Shown: one piece after another, positions 19,517-33,586 of the stretch
Layout: each line of letters begins with the position of its first letter
Position numbering within the stretch: position 1 is the stretch's first letter
DNA from: Clostridium sp.
Lineage (GTDB): Bacteria > Bacillota > Clostridia > Clostridiales > Clostridiaceae
Assembly: GCA_031292145.1 (NCBI GenBank)
Contig: JARLHR010000211.1
Coordinates: 1-47,799 of the forward strand
DNA: 47,799 nt
Direction of reading: 5' to 3'
Notes under the pieces: model-generated
What the model was told of the DNA's origin: nothing
Seen by the model: only the letters and a program-made list of their open reading frames with translations
The model's database searches: none
Made by a program: the position numbers and the translations under genes

Positions 19517-20335
19517 ATGAAAGATTTAATAAGAAATAAAGTTAAAAAGTATTTGTTAGAAAACAAAGAAAATTGGAATTCTGAAACCAATGACCGTATT
19601 TATGATGAACCAATAATTAAATTTGCATCTGCAGAGGACCCATTATTTAAGGAGTATAAAAGCATTATTGGTAAAAAACATTTTACGCCGAAGGAAGTAT
19701 ATGAGAAGGAATTTGGGGAAAATAGCTATCAGGGAGGAACCGTAATAAGTGTTGTTCTGCCTATAAATGAGAAAATCAGGAAAGCCAACAGGGCACAGAA
19801 AGAATGGGCATCAAAAGAATTAATAGCTTCTTCTTCCTTTGATTTTGAGAATGATGTTTCTCAATATTTAACCGATATATTAACCGAGATGGGATATAAG
19901 ACAGTGGCTCCTAGCAATACTAAATGGTTCAAAAAGATCATTAAACTTAAAGGACCAATTTCAAATTGGTCGGAGCGTCATGCTGCTTATGTAGCCGGAC
20001 TTGGAACTTTTAGTTTAAATGAAGGGTTTATAACAGAAAAAGGTATGGCAATAAGGTTAGTATCTGTCGTTACTGAGCTAAAACTTGAACCGGATGTCCG
20101 GGAAGCTAAGAATCATATGGGAAACTGTCTGTATTACAATAATGGAACTTGTGGAGCGTGCATTAAAAGATGTCCTGTCAACGCTCTTAGTAAAAAAGGG
20201 CATAACAAATGGAAGTGTTATCATCATGTATATGTGGCTACTGAAAAAAAGTTTGGAGCTTCACAGTGTAGTTTGTGCCAAACTAGTGTGCCTTGTGAAT
20301 ATAGAAATCCCACATTGGCATTCGCGAAACAGTGA
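19517..20335 (+). CDS. QueG-like iron-sulfur protein, shorter form
   Basis: 272 residues from ATG 19517 (GGAGG upstream; ATG 19496 is less likely). It shares with the QueG-like group a C-terminal ferredoxin-type cluster: Cys212, 215 and 219 (CGACIKRCPVNALS), with Cys204 and a later QCSLCQTSVPCEYRNP segment that may complete one or two clusters. The middle part (SERHAAYVAGLGTFSLNEGF) matches the conserved GLGxxGxxx block of epoxyqueuosine-reductase-like proteins. It is shorter than the protein at 10328 and only distantly related, yet sits in the same MarR-operator-gene arrangement. Function unknown; probably a redox enzyme induced with the MarR. Confidence 0.78.
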   Translation: MKDLIRNKVKKYLLENKENWNSETNDRIYDEPIIKFASAEDPLFKEYKSIIGKKHFTPKEVYEKEFGENSYQGGTVISVVLPINEKIRKANRAQKEWASKELIASSSFDFENDVSQYLTDILTEMGYKTVAPSNTKWFKKIIKLKGPISNWSERHAAYVAGLGTFSLNEGFITEKGMAIRLVSVVTELKLEPDVREAKNHMGNCLYYNNGTCGACIKRCPVNALSKKGHNKWKCYHHVYVATEKKFGASQCSLCQTSVPCEYRNPTLAFAKQ

Positions 20336-20509
20336 GTTGAATTTTTGATATAAGTCACAGCTAGAAATTTTTAAAATCTATATAATTGTCAGTGCGCTGA
20401 CTTTAGGTTATCCGAAATATCAATGTGTAATGAGAAGAAAAGAAGTCATTATAGAACTGTTAGAGGTATTATTAGCATCTGGTCATATAAACAAATATTT
20501 ATTTTAACT

Positions 20510-20552
20510 AAAAAATGTCACTTGAAAAATTACCTTACAAGTGGCATTTTTT
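20510..20552. terminator. Rho-independent terminator
   Basis: AAAAAATGTCACTTG against CAAGTGGCATTTTTT (one wobble), T-run on the plus strand and A-run upstream. It lies 175 bases after the QueG-like stop; between them no gene is seen. Confidence 0.8.
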
Positions 20553-20674
20553 ATATTGGAATAATTCAATATAAATTAATAAAATTATTATCATTTTTAA
20601 GTGAATTTTCTATGAAATGTTTTTCAGAAAGCGATAAAAGTTTATTAAGAAAGTCAACAATTAAAAGTTCTTTC

Positions 20675-21259
20675 TTAGGAAAGTAATATTGAACTAATTC
20701 CTTTAAATGCAATATTACTAGCGGCATTTGCTAAATCTTCCAAAGACATATTTGAGTCCAGATTAAACCATTCAATATACATAGACATAATTCCAGAAGC
20801 AGTGAATTCAGCATATAAGTTTAACACTTCTTTATTGTTGTTAAGAGTTTTATAAAATCTTTCGACCAAGGTATCTTTTAATATTTTTTTTACTTTAATC
20901 AAAAGAAAATTGTAAGAATTGGCATGGATTAGTTTTTGATAAAAATCAAAATCTTCATTAATCACATCATTTAAACTGGTGAAAAAAGCATACTCATTAA
21001 ATTGATCATTAAAAAAGTCACATTTATCTAAAATAAGTAAAAACTTATCAATGATTTCATTTTCTATTTTATCGAAGATGTCATCAATACTTGAATAATG
21101 CATATAGAACGTTTTACGATTTATGTTTGCATTTTCAGCTAGTTCCTTTATAGTAATTTGTGAAACGTCTTTTTCTTTTAAAAGATTCATTAATGCATCT
21201 CTGATACTTTTCTGAGTTTTTCCAATACGACGATCTGTTTTTTCTAGGTGTTTATTCAT
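20675..21259 (-). CDS. TetR/AcrR-family regulator of the efflux operon
   Basis: 194 residues, AGGAGGA ribosome site. N-terminal domain: RRIGKTQKSIRDALMNLL, then ITIKELAENANINRKTFYMHYSSIDDIF, the arrangement typical of TetR members with a C-terminal TetR_C_8-like domain (DhaS-type). It is divergent from the membrane-fusion protein and RND pump genes, and two related boxes (21291-21320 and 21362-21391) flank the pump promoter, so it probably represses that operon. Confidence 0.9.
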   Translation of the reverse strand: MNKHLEKTDRRIGKTQKSIRDALMNLLKEKDVSQITIKELAENANINRKTFYMHYSSIDDIFDKIENEIIDKFLLILDKCDFFNDQFNEYAFFTSLNDVINEDFDFYQKLIHANSYNFLLIKVKKILKDTLVERFYKTLNNNKEVLNLYAEFTASGIMSMYIEWFNLDSNMSLEDLANAASNIAFKGISSILLS

Positions 21260-21290
21260 AATATCCTCCTAAGGTAACACTTTTTTCAAA

Positions 21291-21320
21291 TATGAGTATT
21301 AAACAACAAGTGCTTAATTT
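21291..21320. promoter_or_regulatory. Operator box A between TetR and efflux operon
   Basis: A 30-base box beginning TATGAGTATTAAACAACAAG matches box B at 21362-21391 at 25 of 30 positions. It lies close to the TetR start. Confidence 0.6.
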
Positions 21321-21327
21321 TTGACCA

Positions 21328-21356
21328 TTGTCAATTGATTATAGAGTAATTATAAT
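21328..21356 (+). promoter_or_regulatory. Promoter of the efflux operon
   Basis: -35 TTGTCA (21328-21333), 17 bases, -10 TATAAT (21351-21356). The predicted start point lies at the edge of box B. Confidence 0.8.
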
Positions 21357-21361
21357 ACAAC

Positions 21362-21391
21362 TATGAGTGTTAATCAACATGTGTTACATTT
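21362..21391. promoter_or_regulatory. Operator box B over the efflux start point
   Basis: A 30-base box beginning TATGAGTGTTAATCAACATG, the direct-repeat partner of box A. Its position over +1 fits repression by the divergent TetR. Confidence 0.65.
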
Positions 21392-21438
21392 ATGCTTTGA
21401 ATACTGATTTTATCTAGTTATTTGTGGAGGAATAATAT

Positions 21439-22676
21439 ATGATTTATAAAAAATTATGTTTAATTGTTTTATCAGGAGTAATACTTACATTACTAATTGG
21501 ATGTAGCAAATCAACAACTGCATCCCAAAAGAATTTATCTGAAATAAAACAAGTAAAAGTTGAAAATATTAAAAGCAAAAGTATTGACAGCGTATCGGAA
21601 TTATCTGGGACATTACAACCTTTAGAAGAAACAAAAGTTTCATTTGAGGTTTCAGGCACAATAAATTCTTTGAATGTAAAAGAAGGGAATTATGTAAATA
21701 AAGACGATATTTTAGCAACTGTAGATAATAAAAATTATGAGTTACAGGTAAGCCAGGCTCAAGCAAATGTTGACAAGGCTTCGGCAGCAGTAAGGCAAGT
21801 AGAAAAGGGAGCTAGGGAACAGGAAGTTCAGCAAGCTAAATTAAAAGTTGAACAAGCGGAAACTGCGTATAATCAAGCAGGAGTTGATTTTAGCAGAAAT
21901 AAAACATTATTTGAAGCAGGAGCTATAACTCAAAGTGACTATGAAAAATTTCAAAATAGTGAAATTGCAGCACAAAAAGATCTAGAAGCTGCAAAGCAGG
22001 CATATTCTTTAATTACTGAAGGTGCGACAGAAGAAGAAAAGGAGCAAGCAAGTGCAACGTATAATCAAGCGAATTCAGCAAAAGAACAAGCAGAACTAGC
22101 ACTTTTAAAAACCTCTCTTAAATCACCAATAAACGGAGTTGTAATATCTAAATCCATTTCTCAAGGACAGCTAATATCAGCAGGGACTCCAGCTTATACA
22201 ATAGGAAATGTAGACAAGCTTAAGGTTCTGCTGTCAGTTCCAGATTACGAAATTTCTTCATGGAAAATTGGAGATAATGTATCAGCAAAGTTATATGATG
22301 ATTCAATGGATGGAACAGTAACTAATATATTTGCGGCGACAAATGAAAATACTGGCAGCATAAATGTAGAAGTTACAATAGATAATACAGATCATAAATG
22401 GCATTCTGGACAGGTAGTTGCATGCAGCCATAGTTCAGAGGATAGACAAGGTCTTTTTTTGCCTAAAGAGGCTGTTATAAGTACTGGAGGTTCATCACCT
22501 TATGTTTTCATTTTAAAAGATAATAAGGCAATAAAAACAAAGGTTGAAATTGGGGTGTTAAAAAATAATGAATTAGAAATTAAATCTGGTGTAAATCAGA
22601 GTGATAGTGTAATCATTGAGGGAATGGATAGACTTTCAGATAATGATGACGTAAAAGTATTAGGGAGTGATGAATA

Positions 22677-22677
<1 letters not shown>
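21439..22677 (+). CDS. RND efflux membrane-fusion (adaptor) lipoprotein
   Basis: 412 residues with a GGAGGA ribosome site. A lipobox LLIGC gives Cys22 as anchor. The order is typical of MFP/HlyD adaptors: N-terminal strand, half lipoyl domain (about 55-85, VSFEVSGTINSLNVKEGNYV), long alpha-helical hairpin rich in Gln/Ala/Glu (about 90-220), second lipoyl half (SPINGVVISKSISQGQLISAG) and beta-barrel/membrane-proximal domains. In a Gram-positive the adaptor would extend the pump outward through the wall. It overlaps the RND pump gene by one base (TAGTG). Confidence 0.93.
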
Positions 22678-28459
<5,782 letters not shown>

Positions 28460-28462
28460 TGG

Positions 28463-28479
28463 GGAAGATGCTATCTTCC
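28463..28479 (+). terminator. Short hairpin after rph-like gene
   Basis: GGAAGAT-GCT-ATCTTCC directly after the stop; the T-run is poor, so termination is uncertain. Confidence 0.4.
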
Positions 28480-28889
28480 TCCTAGGGGATTAAATTAATC
28501 TGACTACTTTTAAATTATTGAAAGGACTATATCATTCTCTTCATAATGAAATATAAAATAGGGATATATTTATAAATATACTTAATTGGGTAAATGTTAT
28601 AAAGATTTAAAATGCTTTTGCTGGATTGTAAATTATAATAGTTTATAGAAGATAGGGTAGTTGAAATTATAGATGGTAGAATTTTAGCGATGTTTATTAT
28701 AATAATGTCATGGAATTTTGCGGATAGGAGTTCGGTGCGCTTCGCCTCCACCATAAAATCCACAATTTAAAATTCACCCTGTGAAGTGGACAAATGAAAA
28801 AATGAAATTTATGGTTATCGTAGGTTATTTGGTACTGTATAAGTGTAATTGTTAGACCGGTAAAAATGGTTAAATGATTGCACTTATTT
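28480..28889. other. Gene-free stretch with a dispersed repeat
   Basis: No gene is supported here. It includes a segment around 28733-28754 (GTGCGCTTCGCCTCCACCAT) that recurs near 47436-47452. Read on the minus strand this segment would give a short MVEAKRTELLSAKFHDI-like peptide, which looks more like a non-coding interspersed repeat than a gene. Confidence 0.5.
28741..28754. repeat. Dispersed repeat, copy 1
   Basis: TTCGCCTCCACCAT, preceded by GTGC and, further up, GCGGAT; the same core and context occur at 47439-47452. The two copies bracket the IS110-to-methyltransferase interval. Confidence 0.55.
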
Positions 28890-29084
28890 TAATTTATAAT
28901 TAAGGGAGTAATTGGTCTGACGATGGGTTATTTGGATTAACCACATCCGTAAATAAAACTGTCAGCCATCGCTTGTTATAAACATTCGATTAAGCAGGTT
29001 GAAACCATATAGGCTTTCGTGTAACTAACCAAAATGAATTGTAATAAGTGTAGGTGGAGACAATTACAAAAATAAAGTTGGAGG
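28890..29084 (+). ncRNA. Candidate bridge-RNA leader of the IS110 element
   Basis: About 195 non-coding bases precede the transposase start, the position and size where IS110-group elements encode their bridge RNA. Visible structure: CGATGG (28921-28926) with CCATCG (28966-28971), an inner hairpin GGTTA-TTTGGAT-TAACC (28926-28942), and CTGAC/GTCAG giving an alternative pairing. The element's ends are not defined, so limits are approximate. Confidence 0.35.
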
Positions 29085-29090
29085 TTGCTT

Positions 29091-30290
29091 ATGATAAGTG
29101 TAGGAATTGATGTATCAAAAGAAAAAAGTACAGTATGTATCTTAAAACCATACGGCGAGATCGTCAGATCTCCATATGAGATTACACATACGGAAAGTCA
29201 GATGGCGGAATTAGCATTGATGATAAAATGTTTTGATGATGAAGTAAGAGTTATAATGGAGGCAACAGGTAATTATCATTTACCAGTGCTTAGTTTTCTT
29301 AAAGAACATGGAATTTTTGTAGCTGTTATTAATCCGTTGATAATGAAAAAATATTCTAACATAATTCTTAGAAAAGGAAAAACAGATAAGCTAGATTCTA
29401 TAAAGATTGCCAATTATGGTTTGGATAATTGGTTTCATTTAACTAATCATGAGTCTAGTAAAGACGTTTATGTGCAGCTACGTCTTCTTGGAAGACAGTA
29501 CGGGCACTACATAAAACTCAAGATAGAAAGCAAATTCTCCTTAACTACAATGCTTGATTATACAATGCCAGGAATTAAAACAGCATTGAAGAGTCGTTCT
29601 GATAAACCAGAAAAAGATAAATTAAATGATTTTGTAGAAGAATACTGGCATTATGATAATATTACACAAAAAAGTAAAAAACAATTTATTAACAGTTATA
29701 AAACTTGGGCAAAAAAGAAGGGATATCACCAAAGCGAAGTGAAAGCCATAAAGATATATGACTTAGCTCAGCAAGGAATCTCTACCTTATCTTCCAATGC
29801 TCCATAGACCAAAATGTTAGTATTGGAAGCAGTTCGAGTTCTTCGTGAAATAGATAAAACTCTTGCATTGATTTTATCACAAATGCAGGAATTAGCAAAA
29901 TCTTTAAAGGAGTACACTGTTGTTCGTGAAATGAGTGGAGTGGGTGACATTATCGCACCGAGACTTATAGCAGAGATAGGTGATATTAGAAGATTTCATA
30001 GTGGAAAGGCATTGATAGCTTATGCAGGTATAGATGCACCTCCATATCAATCAGGTCAGTTTACAGGAACACGTCGACGAATTTCAAAAAGAGGATCATC
30101 GGTATTAAGAAAAACTGGATATGAAGTAATGAAATGTCTTAAAAGTAATAAACCCGACGCGGACGCAGTGTATTTATTTATAATAAAAAAAGAAGCTGAG
30201 GGAAAGGCATCTAAAGTTGCCAAAATAGCTGGATTGAATAAGTTTCTGAGAATTTACTATGCAAGAGTGAAAGAAGTATATAAAAATTAA
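29091..30290 (+). pseudogene. IS110-family transposase interrupted by an amber codon
   Basis: The frame from ATG 29091 (GGAGG six bases upstream) to 30290 would encode 399 codons, but codon 239 (29805-29807) is TAG. Before it lies the RuvC-like DEDD domain: GIDVSKEKS with Asp7, MEATGNYH, and GKTDKLDSIKIA. After it, in the same frame, lies the Tnp domain with GVGDIIAPRLIAEIGDIRRF and the serine motif ISKRGSSVLR. Both parts look well preserved, so the stop is recent; a CAG-to-TAG change is likely. Without read-through the two domains are separated and the element should be inactive. An internal ATG at 29814 could restart translation. Confidence 0.9.
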
Positions 30291-30390
30291 AAAGTTGAAT
30301 AATAAAATAATAATTTATTTAGCTAGAGCAAAAAAAATAAAAAATGTTCTGGCTAATTAGCATACAGAAAAATAAGTAAAAGTAAATTTA

Positions 30391-30431
30391 AAAACCTGCT
30401 CTAAAAGTATTGACTTTTATTAGCAGGTTTT
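30391..30431. terminator. Terminator hairpin downstream of IS110
   Basis: AAAACCTGCT pairs with AGCAGGTTTT, with inner AAAAGT/ACTTTT pairing, followed by TAGTTCTT. It could serve either direction. The remaining bases to 30598 hold nothing recognisable. Confidence 0.75.
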
Positions 30432-30598
30432 AGTTCTTAGATATTTAGAAAATGGGTTTGTATCTTTATAGGTAAGAAATTTAGCATATACAAAGGTGAA
30501 CTGTAGAACAAATGATGTAAACTTTTTTTGTAGTTAAGTTCTTATAGTAATAGTTATTAAATTAACTAACACAACGAGTTAAGTTAGTACAATATTTT

Positions 30599-31447
30599 CT
30601 AAAATGGATATACATAAGAAGTATCTGGATTAGGATCTTTTTCAATTTGCTCGGCAACTATAATTGGATCCACCTCATCTCCAGAAGTATTAGTTTTAAT
30701 TTTTCCTTTTACTTTTATCCAGGCGCCATTATCGAAAGATCCTAGATTGTTATCATCACATTCAATTCCTGCAACTTGTAGGTCAGCAGCACAGCACACC
30801 ATCATAAATCTACTTAGTATAAATTCATTTACTTTTAAATCTAAATCTTTACCTTTATATACGAAACCTGACATTTCTATTTCTTTACCTATATATTTAT
30901 TAGGATTTCCTAGAATCTCATCAAGAGAAAGTACAAAATTTTTAGGATTCACTTGTATAATATTATTTTCAATATCTAACTGATTTTTATCAACTTTGCC
31001 TTCCCCGTCACTTTCAGTTTTTCCACTATATAATTCATAGGCTGAGTTAGAAAGCAGAGTATTCTTCAAATCATTATTTTGATTGGAAGGGTTATTTGAA
31101 CTTTTAGAAAAATCAGTATTTGATGAAGTATTAGAATTTATATTTACATCACCTGTTGTAACTGCGGAGTTTGTATTAGTATTTTGCATAAAAAATGTCA
31201 TGATTAATGGAATTATAAAAATCATATAATTTTTAAGTTTGATTTTTTTCTTTTTATTGCGAAAGCTGTCTGTAATTAAAAATAGTGCAATTATAAACAT
31301 TGATATCATTCCAAAGATTACAAATGGAATTATTCTTGGATGTACATACATTATTATTTCATTATTGCTAATAATTCTAAAGTAAAATGCTGAAAAGCCT
31401 AATAATATCAATATCTTAATAATTATATCTAAATTTAATTTTTTCAT
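30599..31447 (-). CDS. TIGR03943/DUF1980-family membrane protein (YcgQ-like)
   Basis: 282 residues from ATG 31447 (AGGAG upstream; ATG 31456 directly abuts it). Three N-terminal hydrophobic segments (within 1-95), a Ser/Asn-rich linker, then the soluble C-terminal domain with VNPKNFVLSLDEILGNPNKYIGKEI and the characteristic RFMMVCCAADLQVAGI, whose Cys pair may bind metal. In many Firmicutes this family is encoded beside a COG0701 permease and COG0523 GTPases, as here, where it lies 54 bases after the GTPase-permease fusion. The two probably form one transport unit; a metal substrate is inferred from the zinc-type neighbours. Confidence 0.87.
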   Translation of the reverse strand: MKKLNLDIIIKILILLGFSAFYFRIISNNEIIMYVHPRIIPFVIFGMISMFIIALFLITDSFRNKKKKIKLKNYMIFIIPLIMTFFMQNTNTNSAVTTGDVNINSNTSSNTDFSKSSNNPSNQNNDLKNTLLSNSAYELYSGKTESDGEGKVDKNQLDIENNIIQVNPKNFVLSLDEILGNPNKYIGKEIEMSGFVYKGKDLDLKVNEFILSRFMMVCCAADLQVAGIECDDNNLGSFDNGAWIKVKGKIKTNTSGDEVDPIIVAEQIEKDPNPDTSYVYPF

Positions 31448-31510
31448 ATTATTCATCTCCTAATTAAAGTATCCTATAATAAAATATACTAACAAGTAAT
31501 TCTTAATATT

Positions 31511-33124
31511 CTAGAGTGATTTTAGATTAATAAGAATGACAAATGATACAAGAAGAATAACAAATATTAATTTAAGTACAAACTTCTTTTTAAAACTGCC
31601 AAAAAGCATAATGGTGTTTTTAATATCCAGCATAGGGCCTGCTACTAGAAAACCCATTATTGAATTTATTGAAAATTGTTTTAAAAAGCCTTTTGCAATA
31701 AATGCATCTGAAGTTGAACAAACTGAAAGTAAGAAGGATAATAGCATCATTAATAAAAGTGAAATTCTGCTATCCTTTGGAACAAACATATTATTATTTA
31801 TGGATACTACAGTTTGAAAAATACTAGATAAAAAAGTACCAATAATCATAAATTTACCTATATTAAAAAATTCATCTCCTGCATGAATAAATACTGCTTT
31901 AATCTTTTTCAATTTACTCTTTGAATAAACAGAGCTATCATCACAAAAGCCACAGTTACATTCAATGATAGTATCATCATTTTTTAAAATATTCTCATTT
32001 TTCTTTGTGCAAAACTGCATAATTAAACCTACTAAAATAGAGATTATTATTCCAGCAGTTATCCTATAAATTACTACTGATTTCATTCCTTGAAAAGCAT
32101 ATATAGTTGAAATAATTGCTATTGGATTTACTATTGGTGCTGCGAGCATAAAAGTAACTCCAGCTGCTATCGGTATTTTCTTTTTTATAAGGCCCTTAAC
32201 AACAGGGATTGTCCCACAATCACATATTGGAAATAGTAAACCTGCTAAAGCAGCGATTATGCACGATAAAAAAATATTCTTTGGAAATATCTTGATAAAG
32301 GTTTCTCTGGATATACAAATTTGTATTATTGAAGATACAAAACTTCCAACTAAGATGAAGGGAAAGCCTTGAATCAAGATACTTATAAATACAGTATAAA
32401 ATCTTTTAAACTCATCATAATATTTATTATATATACTAGGATCAGACATTGATAAAGTAACTAAAAAGATAAATAAAAACATTAGTAGACTTATATAAAA
32501 TAATGTTTTTAAATAAAAATTTTGATTTTGGCTAATTTCTATATATTCTTCTTGATAAAGTTCTTTTATATTTAATGAAGAAACATGCTCTAGAAGATGA
32601 GCTGTTTCATTAATATTTCTAATTTCTTTTTGAATATTTCTAAATTCCTTTTTGTTTAATTTGCTCACATTATTTAAGACTATAGTATTGCTATTAAAAA
32701 TATGAGGAACTAGCATACCTTTCATATTTCTAAAAAGTATAGAAAAATTTTTTACATCAATTACAGTTATTATGTCATCAATTCCACATAATTTTTTTAT
32801 ATTTTTATCATTGAATATATTAATAATAGCATTAGAATTTTCCATGCCATTTACTTCGATGAAAATTCTATCTGGAGAATATTCGCATATGATTTGTTTT
32901 ATATAATTTGCAGTAATATTATCATTTCCATCATTTTTTATTGCAATAATTTTATTGTTTCTTTTTGAATTATTAAAGTCAGATCTTATTTCACATTTGC
33001 CAAACTCATTTTGAATAATCACAATGGTTTCATTTTGTAGTTCATCACTTTTAAGCATGGAATTTATGAAATTAGTTTTACCTGATCCAAGAAAGCCTAA
33101 TACTATTTCAACTTTTATATTCAT
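31511..33124 (-). CDS. Fusion of COG0523-like GTPase domain and COG0701-type permease
   Basis: 537 residues, GAGAGGTG ribosome site. Residues 1 to about 195 are a G3E/COG0523 P-loop domain with Walker A GFLGSGKT (10-17) and the IIQNEFG strand, but the CxCC metal motif expected near residue 64 is absent (AIKNDGNDNI instead) and the NKxD guanine motif is not recognisable. Residues about 205-537 form a multi-helix permease with PICDCGTIPVVKGLIKKKIP (Cys301, Cys303), LAAPIVNPIAI, a cytoplasmic-type loop with CNCGFC (Cys389, 391, 394), and CSTSDAF near 469. These proteins are usually separate, so a fusion couples a GTPase-like switch to a permease. A truncated sister copy lies at 38448. Substrate: metal likely, unproven. 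Confidence 0.88.
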   Translation of the reverse strand: MNIKVEIVLGFLGSGKTNFINSMLKSDELQNETIVIIQNEFGKCEIRSDFNNSKRNNKIIAIKNDGNDNITANYIKQIICEYSPDRIFIEVNGMENSNAIINIFNDKNIKKLCGIDDIITVIDVKNFSILFRNMKGMLVPHIFNSNTIVLNNVSKLNKKEFRNIQKEIRNINETAHLLEHVSSLNIKELYQEEYIEISQNQNFYLKTLFYISLLMFLFIFLVTLSMSDPSIYNKYYDEFKRFYTVFISILIQGFPFILVGSFVSSIIQICISRETFIKIFPKNIFLSCIIAALAGLLFPICDCGTIPVVKGLIKKKIPIAAGVTFMLAAPIVNPIAIISTIYAFQGMKSVVIYRITAGIIISILVGLIMQFCTKKNENILKNDDTIIECNCGFCDDSSVYSKSKLKKIKAVFIHAGDEFFNIGKFMIIGTFLSSIFQTVVSINNNMFVPKDSRISLLLMMLLSFLLSVCSTSDAFIAKGFLKQFSINSIMGFLVAGPMLDIKNTIMLFGSFKKKFVLKLIFVILLVSFVILINLKSL

Positions 33125-33149
33125 ATTTCACCTCTCAATACTCATTAGA

Positions 33150-33586
33150 TTATTCACATACCTCTTCAAATAAATCTTTTAATCTAGACTTACTAAATTC
33201 TTCTTTTATTTCTACTGCCCTGTAATAAAACTATCTGCATTATGATTATGATTATGATGCTTTATATATGCAGCATTTCTTAAATTAGGCATATTAAAGA
33301 AAATAACAAGTCAAAGATGCGGCATATATTTTGTGTCAGACAAGGAGGTATGTTTGACTAATAGCGGGCTATTAGATGAATATACCAACGAAGTCTGACA
33401 CGAAATAGATTAGCATACTGACTTGTTATTTATTTTAATGTGCCTTATTATATTAATATTTTCCATCAACTATGATTTCATTTTCTTTATCTATTCTTAT
33501 GTCTTTCTCAAAATTTATTGTTTTGCTAAAATATATTTTATTTAAAAACTCTCTAATTATTTTCGCCTGTGGATTTATTTTTTTCG
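33150..33586 (-). pseudogene. COG0523 GTPase remnant split by a palindromic element
   Basis: Two pieces on the minus strand match the C-terminal half of the intact COG0523 protein at 37443. Piece one (33586-33446) reads INPQAKIIREFLNKI; piece two (33286-33150) reads NLRNAAYIKHHNHNHNADS, then after a frameshift EEFSKSRLKDLFEEV and a stop. A 159-base palindromic element separates them. The N-terminal GTPase half is missing: the remnant begins at the very stop codon of the ABC permease gene, indicating a deletion. The piece ends 25 bases before the GTPase-permease fusion, the same order as 37443-38448. Confidence 0.85.
33287..33445. mobile_element. MITE-like palindromic element
   Basis: Imperfect inverted arms of about 54 bases (33287-33341 and 33393-33445), starting AGGCAyATTAAA and containing AATAACAAGTCA and TGTCAGAC, flank a centre with the perfect hairpin CTAATAGC-GG-GCTATTAG (33358-33375). 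It has no coding capacity and interrupts the COG0523 pseudogene. A single related arm occurs at 40253-40299. Confidence 0.8.

Larger units (their letters stand above)
28890..30300 (+). mobile_element. IS110-family insertion sequence
   Basis: A transposase of the DEDD type with a long 5' non-coding region. As is usual for IS110 there are no obvious terminal inverted repeats or target duplications, so the borders given are estimates. It lies between the rph-like gene and the metal locus. Confidence 0.7.

Noticed and set aside
28741-28754. CGCCTCCACCA considered as a tRNA or tmRNA 3' end
   Set aside because: No cloverleaf or matching 5' acceptor strand is visible upstream at either copy.
28527-28763. 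78-codon minus-strand frame beginning MDFMVEAKRTELLSAKF
   Set aside because: The first part is a dispersed repeat sequence and the rest is low-complexity Ile-rich translation of AT-rich DNA; no ribosome site.
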